DNA of 64,000 bases from Exiguobacterium sp018617385 (GCF_018617385.1 NZ_JACSKA010000004.1:124001-188000), one strand, 5' to 3'. Positions 8,811-18,136 are shown, counted from the first letter of the stretch. Notes: generated from the sequence alone by a model not told the origin. A program made the numbers and translations.

Positions 8811-9715
8811 CAGCGTTTCAAGTTGACGAGTTCTTGAAGGATCTCGTCCGATGTTGTGATAATTCGTGTGTTCGCCTGGAATCCACGCTGTGCCACGATC
8901 ATTTCTGTGAACTCTTCTGAAAGGTCAACGTTTGACATTTCAAGTGCACCTGAAACAAGTGATCCTCTACCATCAGCTCCAGGAATACCAATCTGCGGAA
9001 TACCTGAGTTCTGTGATTCAGAAAAATTGTTTGCACCAGTTTTTGAAAGACCTGCGTTGTTGGCAAAATTCGCTGTGACAATATAACCTGCCACTTGTAG
9101 TTTACCTGCGTCATCTACAAAGCTAACTTTCCCGTCTTTTGCGACAGAAATAGCTTTAGCAGTTGCTGGAATCTGAATACGACCATATGCAGGTGTAGGA
9201 CCTGGAGTTACAGTTGGGTCGTACGGTGTGATCGGAGTTTCAACAGCATTGAGTGGTGGAGTCGTTGCTGGTGGTGTCAATGGAGGTGTCGTCGCAGTAC
9301 GTGATGCAAGTAAGAACGTTCCGTCTCCTGTGACAAGGTTTCCATCATTATCTGTGTAGAAGTTACCAGCACGAGTATATTGGAAGCCGTTTTCTGTACG
9401 AGTAACATAAAAGCCCTCACCTGAAATCCCGACATCAAGAGCACGGCCGGTGTTTTGCATAGCACCCTGGTTATAGACGTTATCGACAGTTGCCATCGTA
9501 CCACCTAGTCCAATTTCTTTCGGGTTGATTCCGCCTGCAGTCGTTCCATTACCACCTGACGCACTACCAACTTGTTGACTCACGAGGTCTTTGAACGTGA
9601 CGCGACCTTTTTTATAACCGAACGTGTTGACGTTGGCGATGTTGTTCCCGACGACGTCTAGCTTCGATTGGAAGTTCTTCAATCCACTGATTCCTGAGTA
9701 CATTGCTCTTAACAT
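8810..9715 (-). CDS. flgE: Flagellar hook protein FlgE with Pro/Thr-rich insert
   Basis: FlgE (301 aa) polymerises into the hook. The N-terminal rod/hook signature is clear (MLRAMYSGISGL, LDVVGNNIANVNTFGYKK), as is the C-terminal one (SNVDLSEEFTEMIVAQRGFQANTRIITTSDEIL). Residues about 140-177 are a Pro/Thr-rich stretch with repeated TTPPL units, likely an exposed loop; the length exceeds the ~264 aa of B. subtilis FlgE mainly there. Codon choice is more A/T-ending than in its neighbours, as often seen in highly expressed genes. AGGAGG precedes ATG 9715. It might be labelled FlgG/FlgF-like by some databases; position after flgD supports hook. Confidence 0.93.
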   Translation of the reverse strand: MLRAMYSGISGLKNFQSKLDVVGNNIANVNTFGYKKGRVTFKDLVSQQVGSASGGNGTTAGGINPKEIGLGGTMATVDNVYNQGAMQNTGRALDVGISGEGFYVTRTENGFQYTRAGNFYTDNDGNLVTGDGTFLLASRTATTPPLTPPATTPPLNAVETPITPYDPTVTPGPTPAYGRIQIPATAKAISVAKDGKVSFVDDAGKLQVAGYIVTANFANNAGLSKTGANNFSESQNSGIPQIGIPGADGRGSLVSGALEMSNVDLSEEFTEMIVAQRGFQANTRIITTSDEILQELVNLKR

Positions 9716-9733
9716 AATGTATTCCTCCTATGC

Positions 9734-10162
9734 TTATTTGATGGATGTGATATCGTACACGCTGACGGATGTGCCGTCTTCAAGATCGGCCATATATCCG
9801 GTTAAGTCGTTACGGGAAATGGAAACGACCTGACCCGATCCTTTCGTCGTCTCTTCACTCGTTTCCGATGTGAAGTCGATCGTTTTCCCAATCATGCTGC
9901 TGTATTCAGAAATCGACGACATGTGACGGTCGACGAGAACCGAGTCGAGTTGTTTTGAGATGGCTTGCATTTGCTCGAGCGACGAGAACTGCGCCATCTG
10001 TGCGATGAACTCTTTATCCTCCATCGGCGACATCGGGTCCTGGTTCGCGATTTGAGCGAGCAGCAACTTCATGAACATGTCTTTATCGTATTGATTCGTC
10101 GCTTTTGGGAGCGACTGGTCTGGCAATGTATAATCATTCGTCTTCGGTTGGATGCTCGTCAT
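9734..10162 (-). CDS. flgD: Flagellar hook-capping protein FlgD
   Basis: FlgD (142 aa) is the scaffold that caps the growing hook. The conserved N-terminal block (KDMFMKLLLAQIANQDPMSPMEDKEFIAQMAQFSSLEQM, about residues 28-66) is present. A short C-terminal part follows, so this is the compact Bacillus-type FlgD rather than the longer proteobacterial form. It overlaps the end of fliK by 29 bases; GGAGGG lies 7 bases before ATG 10162. Confidence 0.95.
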   Translation of the reverse strand: MTSIQPKTNDYTLPDQSLPKATNQYDKDMFMKLLLAQIANQDPMSPMEDKEFIAQMAQFSSLEQMQAISKQLDSVLVDRHMSSISEYSSMIGKTIDFTSETSEETTKGSGQVVSISRNDLTGYMADLEDGTSVSVYDITSIK

Positions 10163-11222
10163 CTTCAGACCCTCCTTTAGGCTGTTCTTGTGGTTGTTCT
10201 TGTTCCGGTTGCTCGGAACCGTCTGACAAGGCTGCTTTTGAATCGAGTGCCTGTTGTGTCAAGTTGACCTCGACCCGAACGTTTTGCGAATGGGGTGTCA
10301 ACGTTTGTTGCAACTGTTGAACTTGCGATTGAATCAGTTGTTTCGCCTCTTGATTGCTGGCAAACATCTTGACGACAAGTTCTCCATTCTTCCGCTCTAG
10401 CTTGACGACGAGTTCTCCTAATTGCTCCGGATATAATCGTACGGTGAATACTTTTGAACCGTCCGCCCCACTTTTGAACGGTGCCTTTTGAAGAGCCGCC
10501 TCAATCCGAGCTTGCAAATTTTCAGGAAGGGATCCTTTTGAGGCATACATGACCGTGTCCACATCAATCTGTGGCCTTGACCAGTTCATCCCTTTCGGCA
10601 TCCAGTCCACATTGCTTGGCTGAAGTGCAGGTTTTACCATTTTGACGGTTTCAACGTTTGGCAAGACGGGAACTTCTTTCAATGTGCCTTCTACCGGTCC
10701 TTTATATTGCGTGATAATCCGTTGCATCGTTTGAACTTGCTTGGCAAGTTCTTGGTTTGGAACAGGTTGCGTGAGTGGCATGTTGGTCGTCTGAGTATTT
10801 CCCTCAGTTTGCTTTATGATTTGGACTTTCGGTGTAGTCGTCGTCTGAACAATCGCCGGTAAAACTGAAGACGGCATCTCTGTCTCAGGTGAAGCAGTAG
10901 ACAATTGTCCGAGTAAACCTACATATGCGTCCATAAATGTCCGATAGGCATCTTGCGGAAGTGATTTGAGCCACTTCAACGTATCGGGCTTTTGAAACCA
11001 GGTTTCGAGTTCTTGTGCCACCTTTTCCAAGTCGACTGATCCTTCAGGAAGCACACCTTCTTCCAGTGGAGGAAGTTCTGTCTGCTCCCCAGAGCCTTGC
11101 ATTGGGGCGAGCATCGCCGAGAGGAGGCTTAAAAAACCGCCTGCTCCCTGTGATTCGCCTTCCACTGCTCCAGTGCGAGCCATCGATCCTTGAATGGCTT
11201 GTGTCAATAAAGCGATATTCAA
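10134..11222 (-). CDS. fliK: Flagellar hook-length control protein FliK
   Basis: FliK (362 aa) measures hook length and triggers the FlhB substrate switch. The C-terminal domain is recognisable by VRLYPEQLGELVVKLE (near residue 260) and the following alternating hydrophobic strands. The N-terminal two thirds are low-complexity and glutamine/threonine-rich, as usual. The tail after about residue 340 is very acidic. TTG start at 11222 with GGGAGGG six bases upstream. N-terminal divergence is normal for FliK. Confidence 0.9.
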   Translation of the reverse strand: MNIALLTQAIQGSMARTGAVEGESQGAGGFLSLLSAMLAPMQGSGEQTELPPLEEGVLPEGSVDLEKVAQELETWFQKPDTLKWLKSLPQDAYRTFMDAYVGLLGQLSTASPETEMPSSVLPAIVQTTTTPKVQIIKQTEGNTQTTNMPLTQPVPNQELAKQVQTMQRIITQYKGPVEGTLKEVPVLPNVETVKMVKPALQPSNVDWMPKGMNWSRPQIDVDTVMYASKGSLPENLQARIEAALQKAPFKSGADGSKVFTVRLYPEQLGELVVKLERKNGELVVKMFASNQEAKQLIQSQVQQLQQTLTPHSQNVRVEVNLTQQALDSKAALSDGSEQPEQEQPQEQPKGGSEDDEHPTEDE

Positions 11223-11244
11223 TGTTGGCCCTCCCTTTTCGTGT

Positions 11245-11811
11245 TCATTGGAGAAGCTGCGTCACAACCGCAGCCTGTTGTGCATTCATCCGTCCTAAAA
11301 TGTCTGCCTGTTGCTTAGGTGATAGTTCTTTTAACAGTTCGGCCACTTGAGGGCTTTCGAGTTCGCCCATAATGGCTGCCGCCTGTTTGGCTGACATCTC
11401 TTCATAGACGCTAGCGACGTCAGATGAGGATTCCTCTTCTTTTGACGCTGCCTCTAATTCAGAGACGAGTCGATCTCGTTCGCGAATCAAATCGGTGATT
11501 TCTTCTTGTCTAGCTTTGACTTCGTTCGTCAGTTCCACATTTTCGTTGCGAAGTTTTTCAATCTCACTGTTCGCCGCTTTAAGTCGGTTCGCTGCGTCCG
11601 AATCGATGCCCGTCACATTCACTTGCGTCTCCGTTTTTTTCGGTGCTTCCGCTTTCTCGTCGTCACTTACCTGTAAGAAGGGAACGGACAAGAGCGGACG
11701 GTCCATCGCATAGTTCATGACGACGATCCCACCGACTAGGATGAAGATTGCTGGAATGAGGACTAACGCCACAATCATTTGCTTGCCTCGTTTATTGTTC
11801 TCTTTTGCCAT
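11245..11811 (-). CDS. motE: MotE/YlxF flagellar chaperone-like protein
   Basis: A 188-aa YlxF/MotE family protein with one N-terminal membrane helix (about residues 12-34), a coiled coil (about residues 75-125) and a C-terminal MgtE-N-like helical domain (YEEMSAKQAAAIMGEL, LSPKQQADILGRMNAQQAA). Related proteins have been linked to stator function; here it is an inference from context. ATG 11811 was chosen for the AAAGGGA site; an in-frame ATG six codons upstream lacks one. It starts one base after the fliJ stop. Confidence 0.88.
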   Translation of the reverse strand: MAKENNKRGKQMIVALVLIPAIFILVGGIVVMNYAMDRPLLSVPFLQVSDDEKAEAPKKTETQVNVTGIDSDAANRLKAANSEIEKLRNENVELTNEVKARQEEITDLIRERDRLVSELEAASKEEESSSDVASVYEEMSAKQAAAIMGELESPQVAELLKELSPKQQADILGRMNAQQAAVVTQLLQ

Positions 11812-11812
11812 G

Positions 11813-12247
11813 CTACTTCCCTTTCCCATGATGAATCACTGCAAGTTCATCCATCATCTGTTGCTCCGTAAGTTTTGCTACTGTCGTCTCATGCAGACTG
11901 ACTTTTTCGTGTAGCGTGACGTATTTCTTTTCTTCTACTACTTTGCCAAGCAATCGTTCCTGCGATGCATGATAGCGATTGCGTGCTTGCTGAACGACGA
12001 GCTGTTGTGTTTCGATTTGACGTTTCACTTGCTCTCGCGTCTTTTCTCGATACTGCGACATGAGAAGGTCGATGTTTCCGGACTGTTCGTCCTGATGTTT
12101 GATCAACGCCTCATACATGAGGAGCAGTTCATATAGTTTCTCCATTTCCGTTTCGAGTTTTGCCTTAAAACCTCTCACTTCAATGGCAGCATCCTCTTTC
12201 TCATGTTCTGCAATTGGCATGATTCGTTCTAATATAAGTCTGTTCAT
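11813..12247 (-). CDS. fliJ: Flagellar export chaperone-like protein FliJ
   Basis: FliJ (144 aa) is a coiled-coil protein that inserts into the FliI ATPase ring and promotes export. The sequence is nearly all charged alpha-helix with heptad character and no membrane segment, and the length is typical. Sequence conservation of FliJ is low, so the position directly after fliI (4-base overlap) and before motE carries much of the call. Confidence 0.9.
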   Translation of the reverse strand: MNRLILERIMPIAEHEKEDAAIEVRGFKAKLETEMEKLYELLLMYEALIKHQDEQSGNIDLLMSQYREKTREQVKRQIETQQLVVQQARNRYHASQERLLGKVVEEKKYVTLHEKVSLHETTVAKLTEQQMMDELAVIHHGKGK

Positions 12248-13563
12248 GATTCACCTCGCGCGATGTGTGACAAGTGGGTCATCGTCTGTTCGAATGCGGC
12301 GTCTTCTTCAATCGATTGCTTTAAAAACGTCAACAAGTATGGATATTTATCCACGGCAGTATCAATCGCAGGATTGGTGCCTTTTTTATACGCTCCGATA
12401 TTGATTAAATCTTCCGCATCGATATAGGTCGCGAGCCAGCTGCGGAACGTTTGGGCCGCCTCTTTATGTTCCGGAGAAGCAATTTGGTTCATGACTCGAC
12501 TGATCGATTTCAGTACATGAATGGCGGGAAACTGCCCGCGGTTTGCGAGCGCACGGTCCATGACGAAGTGTCCGTCTAAAATCCCACGCACCGCATCGGC
12601 AATCGGTTCATTCATATCATCTCCGTCGACGAGGACCGTATAGAACGCAGTGATCGACCCGGTTGCTGCTGTTCCGCTTCGCTCTAATAGTTGAGGCAAC
12701 ATGGCGAATACGGACGGGGTGTATCCTTTCGATGTCGGAGGTTCGCCCGTCGCGAGACCGATCTCACGCTGCGCCATCGCAAATCGTGTCACCGAGTCCA
12801 TCATCAAGACCACTTCTTTCCCTTGGTCCCGGAAATACTCGGCAATCGCGGTTGCCGTATAGGCTCCCTTCAACCGGACGAGCGGGGGTTGGTCGCTTGT
12901 CGCTACAATCACGACGGAACGAGCCATTCCTTCTGGTCCGAGCTCCTTTTCGATAAACTCCTTCACTTCCCTGCCCCGTTCTCCAATCAAGGCGATGACG
13001 TTAATGTCTGCTGAAGAACGTTTGGCAATCATTCCGAGCAAGGTCGACTTCCCGACACCGGAGCCGGCAAACAAACCGACCCGTTGCCCTTTACCTACAG
13101 TCAACAGCCCATCGATCATCCGGACACCGGTCGACAGTGCATCCAAAATCCTTGGTCGATTCAACGGGTTAGGGGGTTTACGTTGAACGTCATAACGCTT
13201 ACCGGTCACAAGTCGTTCACCTGACAGGGGACGACCTAAACCATCGAGCACTTGACCAATCAACTCTTCCCCTACAGGAACTTGAAGCATCTTGCCAGTC
13301 CCTTTCACGAGACAGCCAGGCGCGATTTGTGTGGTTTCACCGTATGGCATGAGAAGAACGCGCTCTTCGTTGAATCCGACGACCTCAGCTTCGACTGTTT
13401 CATTCGAAGGAAGGACAATCAAACAGCGTTCTCCGACAAACGCACTCGGTCCGTTCGACTCAATCATCAAGCCGATGACTCGACAAACTCGACCGATTTT
13501 TCGTGTGAACTCGCCGTCTGTAGACTGTTTGATTGAGCCGAGAACCTGCTCAATAAGCGCCAT
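12244..13563 (-). CDS. fliI: Flagellar export ATPase FliI
   Basis: FliI (439 aa) is the hexameric ATPase energising flagellar protein export, related to F1-ATPase beta. The Walker A motif is AGSGVGKST (residues 166-174); the catalytic-glutamate region is IGERGREVKEF, and the Walker B-like VVLMMDSVTRFAMAQRE is intact. Full length. It overlaps fliH by 14 bases upstream and fliJ by 4 bases downstream. Confidence 0.98.
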   Translation of the reverse strand: MALIEQVLGSIKQSTDGEFTRKIGRVCRVIGLMIESNGPSAFVGERCLIVLPSNETVEAEVVGFNEERVLLMPYGETTQIAPGCLVKGTGKMLQVPVGEELIGQVLDGLGRPLSGERLVTGKRYDVQRKPPNPLNRPRILDALSTGVRMIDGLLTVGKGQRVGLFAGSGVGKSTLLGMIAKRSSADINVIALIGERGREVKEFIEKELGPEGMARSVVIVATSDQPPLVRLKGAYTATAIAEYFRDQGKEVVLMMDSVTRFAMAQREIGLATGEPPTSKGYTPSVFAMLPQLLERSGTAATGSITAFYTVLVDGDDMNEPIADAVRGILDGHFVMDRALANRGQFPAIHVLKSISRVMNQIASPEHKEAAQTFRSWLATYIDAEDLINIGAYKKGTNPAIDTAVDKYPYLLTFLKQSIEEDAAFEQTMTHLSHIARGES

Positions 13564-14275
13564 CCGCTAGAACCTCCTCGATTTTGGCTTGGATCCGTTC
13601 GAAACTATATGTCAAATCGACTTCATTGCCACGATGTGGCGACTCGATTCGAACTGCTGTCTCATCCAATGATCCGTCCCCTCGATATTTCAGAGGAGGT
13701 GTCTCTTCTGTCCGCCACATCGATTCGAATCGCTGAATGGAGGCAAGACGTGTCGGATGAACAAAGACTGTAAGTGCTTCGGCATCGATCATGTGTGACA
13801 TCTGATCACGAATCATCGTCGCAAATAGCTCTTCATCTTTTCGGACAAGGTCTGTCGTCACGTGTGCACTGACTGTAACGGCCAATTCAATGAGTTGTTC
13901 TTCCGCTCGCCTCCACTTTTCTTCGAATAAGAGTTCAAGTTCGGTCGAAACGGAATTCAAACGTGTCGTAATCTCTTCAAATTCAGCCAATCCATCCTGC
14001 CTACCTCGAAGGAGTCCTTCTTGGTATCCTTCTGAACGCGCTTCTTCAAACACTTGTTGCTTCAACCGCTCCAACTGTTCCATTTCAGCCTGCTGAAACT
14101 GTTGAAACGCTTCTTCGTCCTGCTTCAACTTCTCATAGCGTGATTGGATGGCATCCCCATGATCGATTCCGTCATTCGGTTCTATTACGGGTGTCTCTAA
14201 TCGCTTCGATTCGATTCGTTGCGGGGTATTCGATGTTGCACGTTGGCGTTTAATTACATTAGACAACGATGTCAT
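13550..14275 (-). CDS. fliH: Flagellar export stator protein FliH
   Basis: FliH (241 aa) holds FliI at the C-ring and is homologous to V/F-ATPase peripheral stalk parts. Long charged helices (residues about 50-125) precede the C-terminal domain with ELAVTVSAHVTTDLV. The start is taken at ATG 14275 (MTSLSNVIKRQR), which fits the Bacillus N-terminus and has GAGGT 7 bases upstream; a GTG three codons earlier is possible. It overlaps fliG by 17 bases. Confidence 0.92.
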   Translation of the reverse strand: MTSLSNVIKRQRATSNTPQRIESKRLETPVIEPNDGIDHGDAIQSRYEKLKQDEEAFQQFQQAEMEQLERLKQQVFEEARSEGYQEGLLRGRQDGLAEFEEITTRLNSVSTELELLFEEKWRRAEEQLIELAVTVSAHVTTDLVRKDEELFATMIRDQMSHMIDAEALTVFVHPTRLASIQRFESMWRTEETPPLKYRGDGSLDETAVRIESPHRGNEVDLTYSFERIQAKIEEVLADGAY

Positions 14276-15266
14276 CTCCTCCACCTCGACTGATTACAAT
14301 CTCACCGACGTCCTCTAGGCGACGAATGATTCCGACGATTCGGCTCTGTGCCTCTTCGACGTCACGCAACCGTACCGGCCCCATGAATTCCATATCTTCT
14401 TTGAACGTATCGACCATACGTTGGGACATGTTCTTGAAGATGATTTGTTTGACTTCCTCTGAAGAAACCTTGAGCGCGAGCAACAAATCGTCGTTCGCCA
14501 CTTCGCGAATGATTCGTTGAATCGCACGAGAATCGAGCGTGACGATATCTTCGAAGACGAACATCCGCTTCTTGATTTCTTCTGCGAGTTCCGGATCTTC
14601 GATTTCGAGCGCATCGAGGATGGTACGTTCCGTCGTCCGGTCTACACCATTCAATACTTCGACGACTGCTTCGATTCCGCCAGACTGGGCATAATCTTGC
14701 ATATCCGTCTGCGACAGGTTCTTCTCAAGGATTTGTTCCACCTCATGAATGACGTCTGGATTAAGACGATCCATCGTCGCAATCCGTTTTGCGACTTCCG
14801 ATTGAATCTCCGGTGGAAGTTCTGACAGGATTTGTCCTGACTTGACCGGCTCTAAATGGGCTAAGATCAACGCGATCGTCTGAGGATGCTCGTTTTGGAT
14901 AAAGTTCAACAACTGTTTCGGGTCTGCTTTTCGTGCAAACTCGAACGGTCTGACCTGTAAGGTAGACGTCAGACGATGAATCAATGCCATCGCCTTGTCT
15001 TCTCCTACCGCTTTCTCAAGAACAGTTTTCGCAAATCCGATTCCACCTTGAGTGATATAGCTTTGTGCCATGGCCAGTTCGTGGAACTCACCGAGAATAC
15101 TTTCTTTTTCTTCCGGTGACACCTTTTTTAACGCTGAGATTTGAAGCGTCAATTGTTCCATCTCTTCTTCTGAAAGATGTTTATAGACGTTCGCTGCCAC
15201 TTCAGGTCCCAGGGAAATCATGAGCATCGCTGCTTTTTCGCGATTTGATTGTTTTGCATAGTTCAC
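14259..15266 (-). CDS. fliG: Flagellar motor switch protein FliG
   Basis: FliG (335 aa from GTG 15266) is the torque-generating C-ring protein. It shows the N-terminal REKAAMLMISLGPEVAANVYKHL block, the EHPQTIALILAHL middle domain near residue 125 and the C-terminal charged torque helix around RAIQRIIREV and LLLALK. GTG 15266 has GAGGAG 8 bases upstream; GTG 15275, overlapping the fliF stop, is the alternative and would add three residues. Complete for the family. Confidence 0.97.
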   Translation of the reverse strand: MNYAKQSNREKAAMLMISLGPEVAANVYKHLSEEEMEQLTLQISALKKVSPEEKESILGEFHELAMAQSYITQGGIGFAKTVLEKAVGEDKAMALIHRLTSTLQVRPFEFARKADPKQLLNFIQNEHPQTIALILAHLEPVKSGQILSELPPEIQSEVAKRIATMDRLNPDVIHEVEQILEKNLSQTDMQDYAQSGGIEAVVEVLNGVDRTTERTILDALEIEDPELAEEIKKRMFVFEDIVTLDSRAIQRIIREVANDDLLLALKVSSEEVKQIIFKNMSQRMVDTFKEDMEFMGPVRLRDVEEAQSRIVGIIRRLEDVGEIVISRGGGDDIVV

Positions 15267-15271
15267 GTTAC

Positions 15272-16843
15272 TCACTCCTCAGACATCCAAGTACGAAGCA
15301 GTTTAGCAAACTCCTCTGGATTACTTTCAGCTAATTTTTCTAACTGTTTCTTCTTCACTGCACCTTCGCCTCGTTCTTCGAGGTCTAGGTCTGGTACTTC
15401 ATCTTCATATGGGACTTCCCATTCGTTCGTCTCTTCCACAACTTCTTGCTTGCGTCTACGCATCGCGAAGAAGATCAACGCAAGGAGTACGACTGCGCCT
15501 GCCGCTGCCGCATACATCCACCAAGGTGTCGGTTGCTCTGTTGCCGCGACTTCTTCGACTTCAGCGAACGGTCTCGACACGACGACAACTTTCTGTTCAA
15601 GTTCAGCATCCGTGATGGCCTCGTCCGTCTTCGCTAACGACGTCCGAATGATGGAATACATCATCGTCTCGAGGTCGCCCTCTAGCTGTGGGTCGATGCT
15701 TGTCGCGCCATCTGGTGGTTCAACGATGAGTTGTACCCCGAGGTCACGAATCGTGTACGGTGCGTTTTGAATCTGTTTCGTGATGCGATTGACCTCGTAA
15801 TTAATAATTTCATGATTCTTTTCGCTTTCTTCTGTACCCTCGCCAGTCGCCGCTGGGAAGTTGATTGTGTCGTTCTCACCAGTTCCCGTCGCTTCTGTCG
15901 CCGTTCCTGTTCCGCCAGTGTACGCTTCAGCGATTCGCTCGGCAGATGTCACAATCCCTTCCATGTTCTCTTCATCGACGGGTGTGACAAGATTCTGTTC
16001 TTCAGCCGTCTGTGTCGTGTCGATGTCGGCTGTGACGGAAACGAGTACGCTCCGTTCACCGAGTAGGACCGAGAGCATCTGCTGAATTTGTTGACGGACG
16101 TCTTTTTCGACTTGTCGCTTGAGCGCCAACGGATCCGATGAAGAACTTCCAGCAACAACGGTCTGGTCGAGATCATAATACGTGAAGTATTGGTCCATGA
16201 TTGAGATGTTTTCCGGCTTCAAGTTCGGGACACTCTTACTAATCAAATGATAGAGGCCTTTTACTGTGTTTGGTTCTAAGTTCGTCCCCGCGCCGATGTT
16301 CAAAACGATAGATGCGGTCGGCTCACCTTGATCCTCTGCCAAGAAGACAGATTTCTCAGGAAGTGAGATGATGACTTTCGCTTGATTGATTCCTTCGATT
16401 TGTGTGATGAGTCGCTCGAGCTCCGTCTGCATCGCACTGCGTTCGATGACAGCCATCTCACGGTCTGTCGTTCCGAATCCTGCATTTTCACTGAAGAAAC
16501 TGTAGTCAATTGAACCGGATTTTGGAATCCCGGCAGCAGCCAGACTCACTTTCAACTGATCGACCATTTCAGTCGGCACATAGACGCTCACACCGTTCGA
16601 AGTCGCCTTGATTTCCGACTGCACGCCGTCCGCTGTCAACTTCTCCGTCACTTCACCTGCTTCTTGAGCAGACAAGTTTGTATAGAGAGGCGCCATGTTC
16701 GGTCGTGAAAGGAAGAATGTGAGCACGAGGGCCGCGATTAATATGACCGCGATCGAGATGCCCCATACGAGTTTACGCTTCGCTGGCATCGCCTTGAGAG
16801 CATCGGTCATGGATTTGAATCGTTCTTTTAATTGTTCATTCAT
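15272..16843 (-). CDS. fliF: Flagellar MS-ring protein FliF
   Basis: FliF (523 aa) forms the membrane MS ring on which the flagellum is built. An N-terminal membrane helix (about residues 24-46) precedes the YscJ/FliF secretin-like modules (FLSRPNMAPLYTNLS, NQAKVIISLPEKSVF). A low-complexity periplasmic loop lies at about 315-345, then a second helix (about 443-462), and the C-terminal FliG-binding tail ends in LAESNPEEFAKLLRTWM. Full length. Confidence 0.98.
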   Translation of the reverse strand: MNEQLKERFKSMTDALKAMPAKRKLVWGISIAVILIAALVLTFFLSRPNMAPLYTNLSAQEAGEVTEKLTADGVQSEIKATSNGVSVYVPTEMVDQLKVSLAAAGIPKSGSIDYSFFSENAGFGTTDREMAVIERSAMQTELERLITQIEGINQAKVIISLPEKSVFLAEDQGEPTASIVLNIGAGTNLEPNTVKGLYHLISKSVPNLKPENISIMDQYFTYYDLDQTVVAGSSSSDPLALKRQVEKDVRQQIQQMLSVLLGERSVLVSVTADIDTTQTAEEQNLVTPVDEENMEGIVTSAERIAEAYTGGTGTATEATGTGENDTINFPAATGEGTEESEKNHEIINYEVNRITKQIQNAPYTIRDLGVQLIVEPPDGATSIDPQLEGDLETMMYSIIRTSLAKTDEAITDAELEQKVVVVSRPFAEVEEVAATEQPTPWWMYAAAAGAVVLLALIFFAMRRRKQEVVEETNEWEVPYEDEVPDLDLEERGEGAVKKKQLEKLAESNPEEFAKLLRTWMSEE

Positions 16844-16865
16844 CGCAACGTGTCATCCTCTACAA

Positions 16866-17147
16866 TTAAACTTGCATTCGCATCATTTCTTGATAGGCTT
16901 CAACAGCCTTGTTCCTCACCTCGATGGCAAGTTGCATCGCAATCGACGACTCTTCGCTTTGAATCATCACTTGATGAAGGTCAGCCTTCCCGACGGCTAA
17001 ATCTTTACGGGCCTGGCTTGTCGCTTGTTGTGTCTCATTCAATGCGTTCATCGCTTCATTCAAATATGACCCAAACTGAGATGGGTTCGTTTTACTCATT
17101 GATGGCGTGACTTCTGGGCTCATCAATTGAATCGGGTTAATTTGCAT
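16866..17147 (-). CDS. fliE: Flagellar rod/MS-ring junction protein FliE
   Basis: FliE (93 aa) joins the MS ring to the proximal rod. The conserved C-terminal block (DLHQVMIQSEESSIAMQLAIEVRNKAVEAYQEMMRMQV, residues about 56-93) is diagnostic. It lies 13 bases after flgC and 22 before fliF, in the standard flgB-flgC-fliE-fliF order. Confidence 0.97.
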   Translation of the reverse strand: MQINPIQLMSPEVTPSMSKTNPSQFGSYLNEAMNALNETQQATSQARKDLAVGKADLHQVMIQSEESSIAMQLAIEVRNKAVEAYQEMMRMQV

Positions 17148-17160
17148 CCTTCATCACTCC

Positions 17161-17589
17161 TTATCCTTTTCCAATCTCCATCGCTTTGACGAGCATCGCC
17201 TTCGATGCATTCATCGCTGCGATGTTCGCTTCATATGAACGAGTCGCACCCATCAGGTCGACCATTTCTTTCAAAAGATCGACGTTCGGCATCTGGACGT
17301 ACCCTCGCTCGTCCGCATCGGGATGATTCGGGTTGTAGGCCAATTTATAAGGGGCATCGTCTTCGATGATTTGAGACACTTGCACGCCCCCGTTGACGGC
17401 GTCTAGTCGCTTCCGGAATGGCGCTTCCTGTAACACGGTCATCTTCCGCGTGTACGGTTGCCACTCTCCATCCACGAGTTTCCCACGAGTGGTCTGGGCG
17501 TTGGCGATGTTCGCCGACACGGTATCCATCCGCAGACGTTGTGACGTCAACGCTGATGCTGAAATATGAAAACTGTCAAACATCCCCAT
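17161..17589 (-). CDS. flgC: Flagellar proximal rod protein FlgC
   Basis: FlgC (142 aa) builds the proximal rod. The N-terminal SASALTSQRLRMDTVSANIANAQTT and the C-terminal VDLLKEMVDLMGATRSYEANIAAMNASKAM motifs are those of rod proteins, and the length is typical. It begins 3 bases after flgB; GGAGG lies about 10 bases before ATG 17589. An in-frame ATG two codons later cannot be excluded. Confidence 0.97.
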   Translation of the reverse strand: MGMFDSFHISASALTSQRLRMDTVSANIANAQTTRGKLVDGEWQPYTRKMTVLQEAPFRKRLDAVNGGVQVSQIIEDDAPYKLAYNPNHPDADERGYVQMPNVDLLKEMVDLMGATRSYEANIAAMNASKAMLVKAMEIGKG

Positions 17590-17592
17590 CGA

Positions 17593-17970
17593 TTAACGAC
17601 CTCCTCGAATAACAGATTTTAATCCTCCGAGCCTACGATTCAATTGCTCCATCATCGCCTCGTACTGGAGTTGGTTTCGCGCCAGTTCACTCATCTCATA
17701 ATCCAAGTCGACATTGTTGCCGTCACTTCTCATGGCACCACCGGCTCGATCGATGACTTTCGACTGGGTCGAGTCACTCGGACGTCCACCTTGTAGCTTG
17801 AGTCGCATCTCGCTCTGAAGCGTCTGTTCAAACACGGCCTGTTTGGCCTTAAAGTTCGGCGTATCAATGTTCGAAAGATTATGACTAATGACCTTCTGAT
17901 TGAGGACTGCATGATTGACGGCTTGCTTGAGTAATTGATAGTCACTACCAATCCAATTCACGGCGTTCAC
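17593..17970 (-). CDS. flgB: Flagellar proximal rod protein FlgB
   Basis: FlgB (125 aa) is the first gene of the flagellar operon in this window. It has the rod protein signature VISHNLSNIDTPNFKAKQAVFEQ (about residues 28-50) and a C-terminal NQLQYEAMMEQLNRRLGGL helix. The start is GTG 17970; the ribosome site there is weak and a second GTG three codons later is equally possible. The 263 bases upstream contain the codY terminator but no promoter I can place with confidence. Confidence 0.94.
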   Translation of the reverse strand: MNAVNWIGSDYQLLKQAVNHAVLNQKVISHNLSNIDTPNFKAKQAVFEQTLQSEMRLKLQGGRPSDSTQSKVIDRAGGAMRSDGNNVDLDYEMSELARNQLQYEAMMEQLNRRLGGLKSVIRGGR

Positions 17971-18136
17971 TCGCTTTCATATAATGACTACTGAATATAC
18001 CTGATTTGGAAAATCTACTATTTCATTGAAACAAATCTGTAACAGTTCTGAAAGATATTTTTTAAAACATAGGTAAATGGGTTAACATCTTTTTGTCGAA
18101 TTAACGTCAAAAGGTGAAAAAAATTACTTTTGTACT

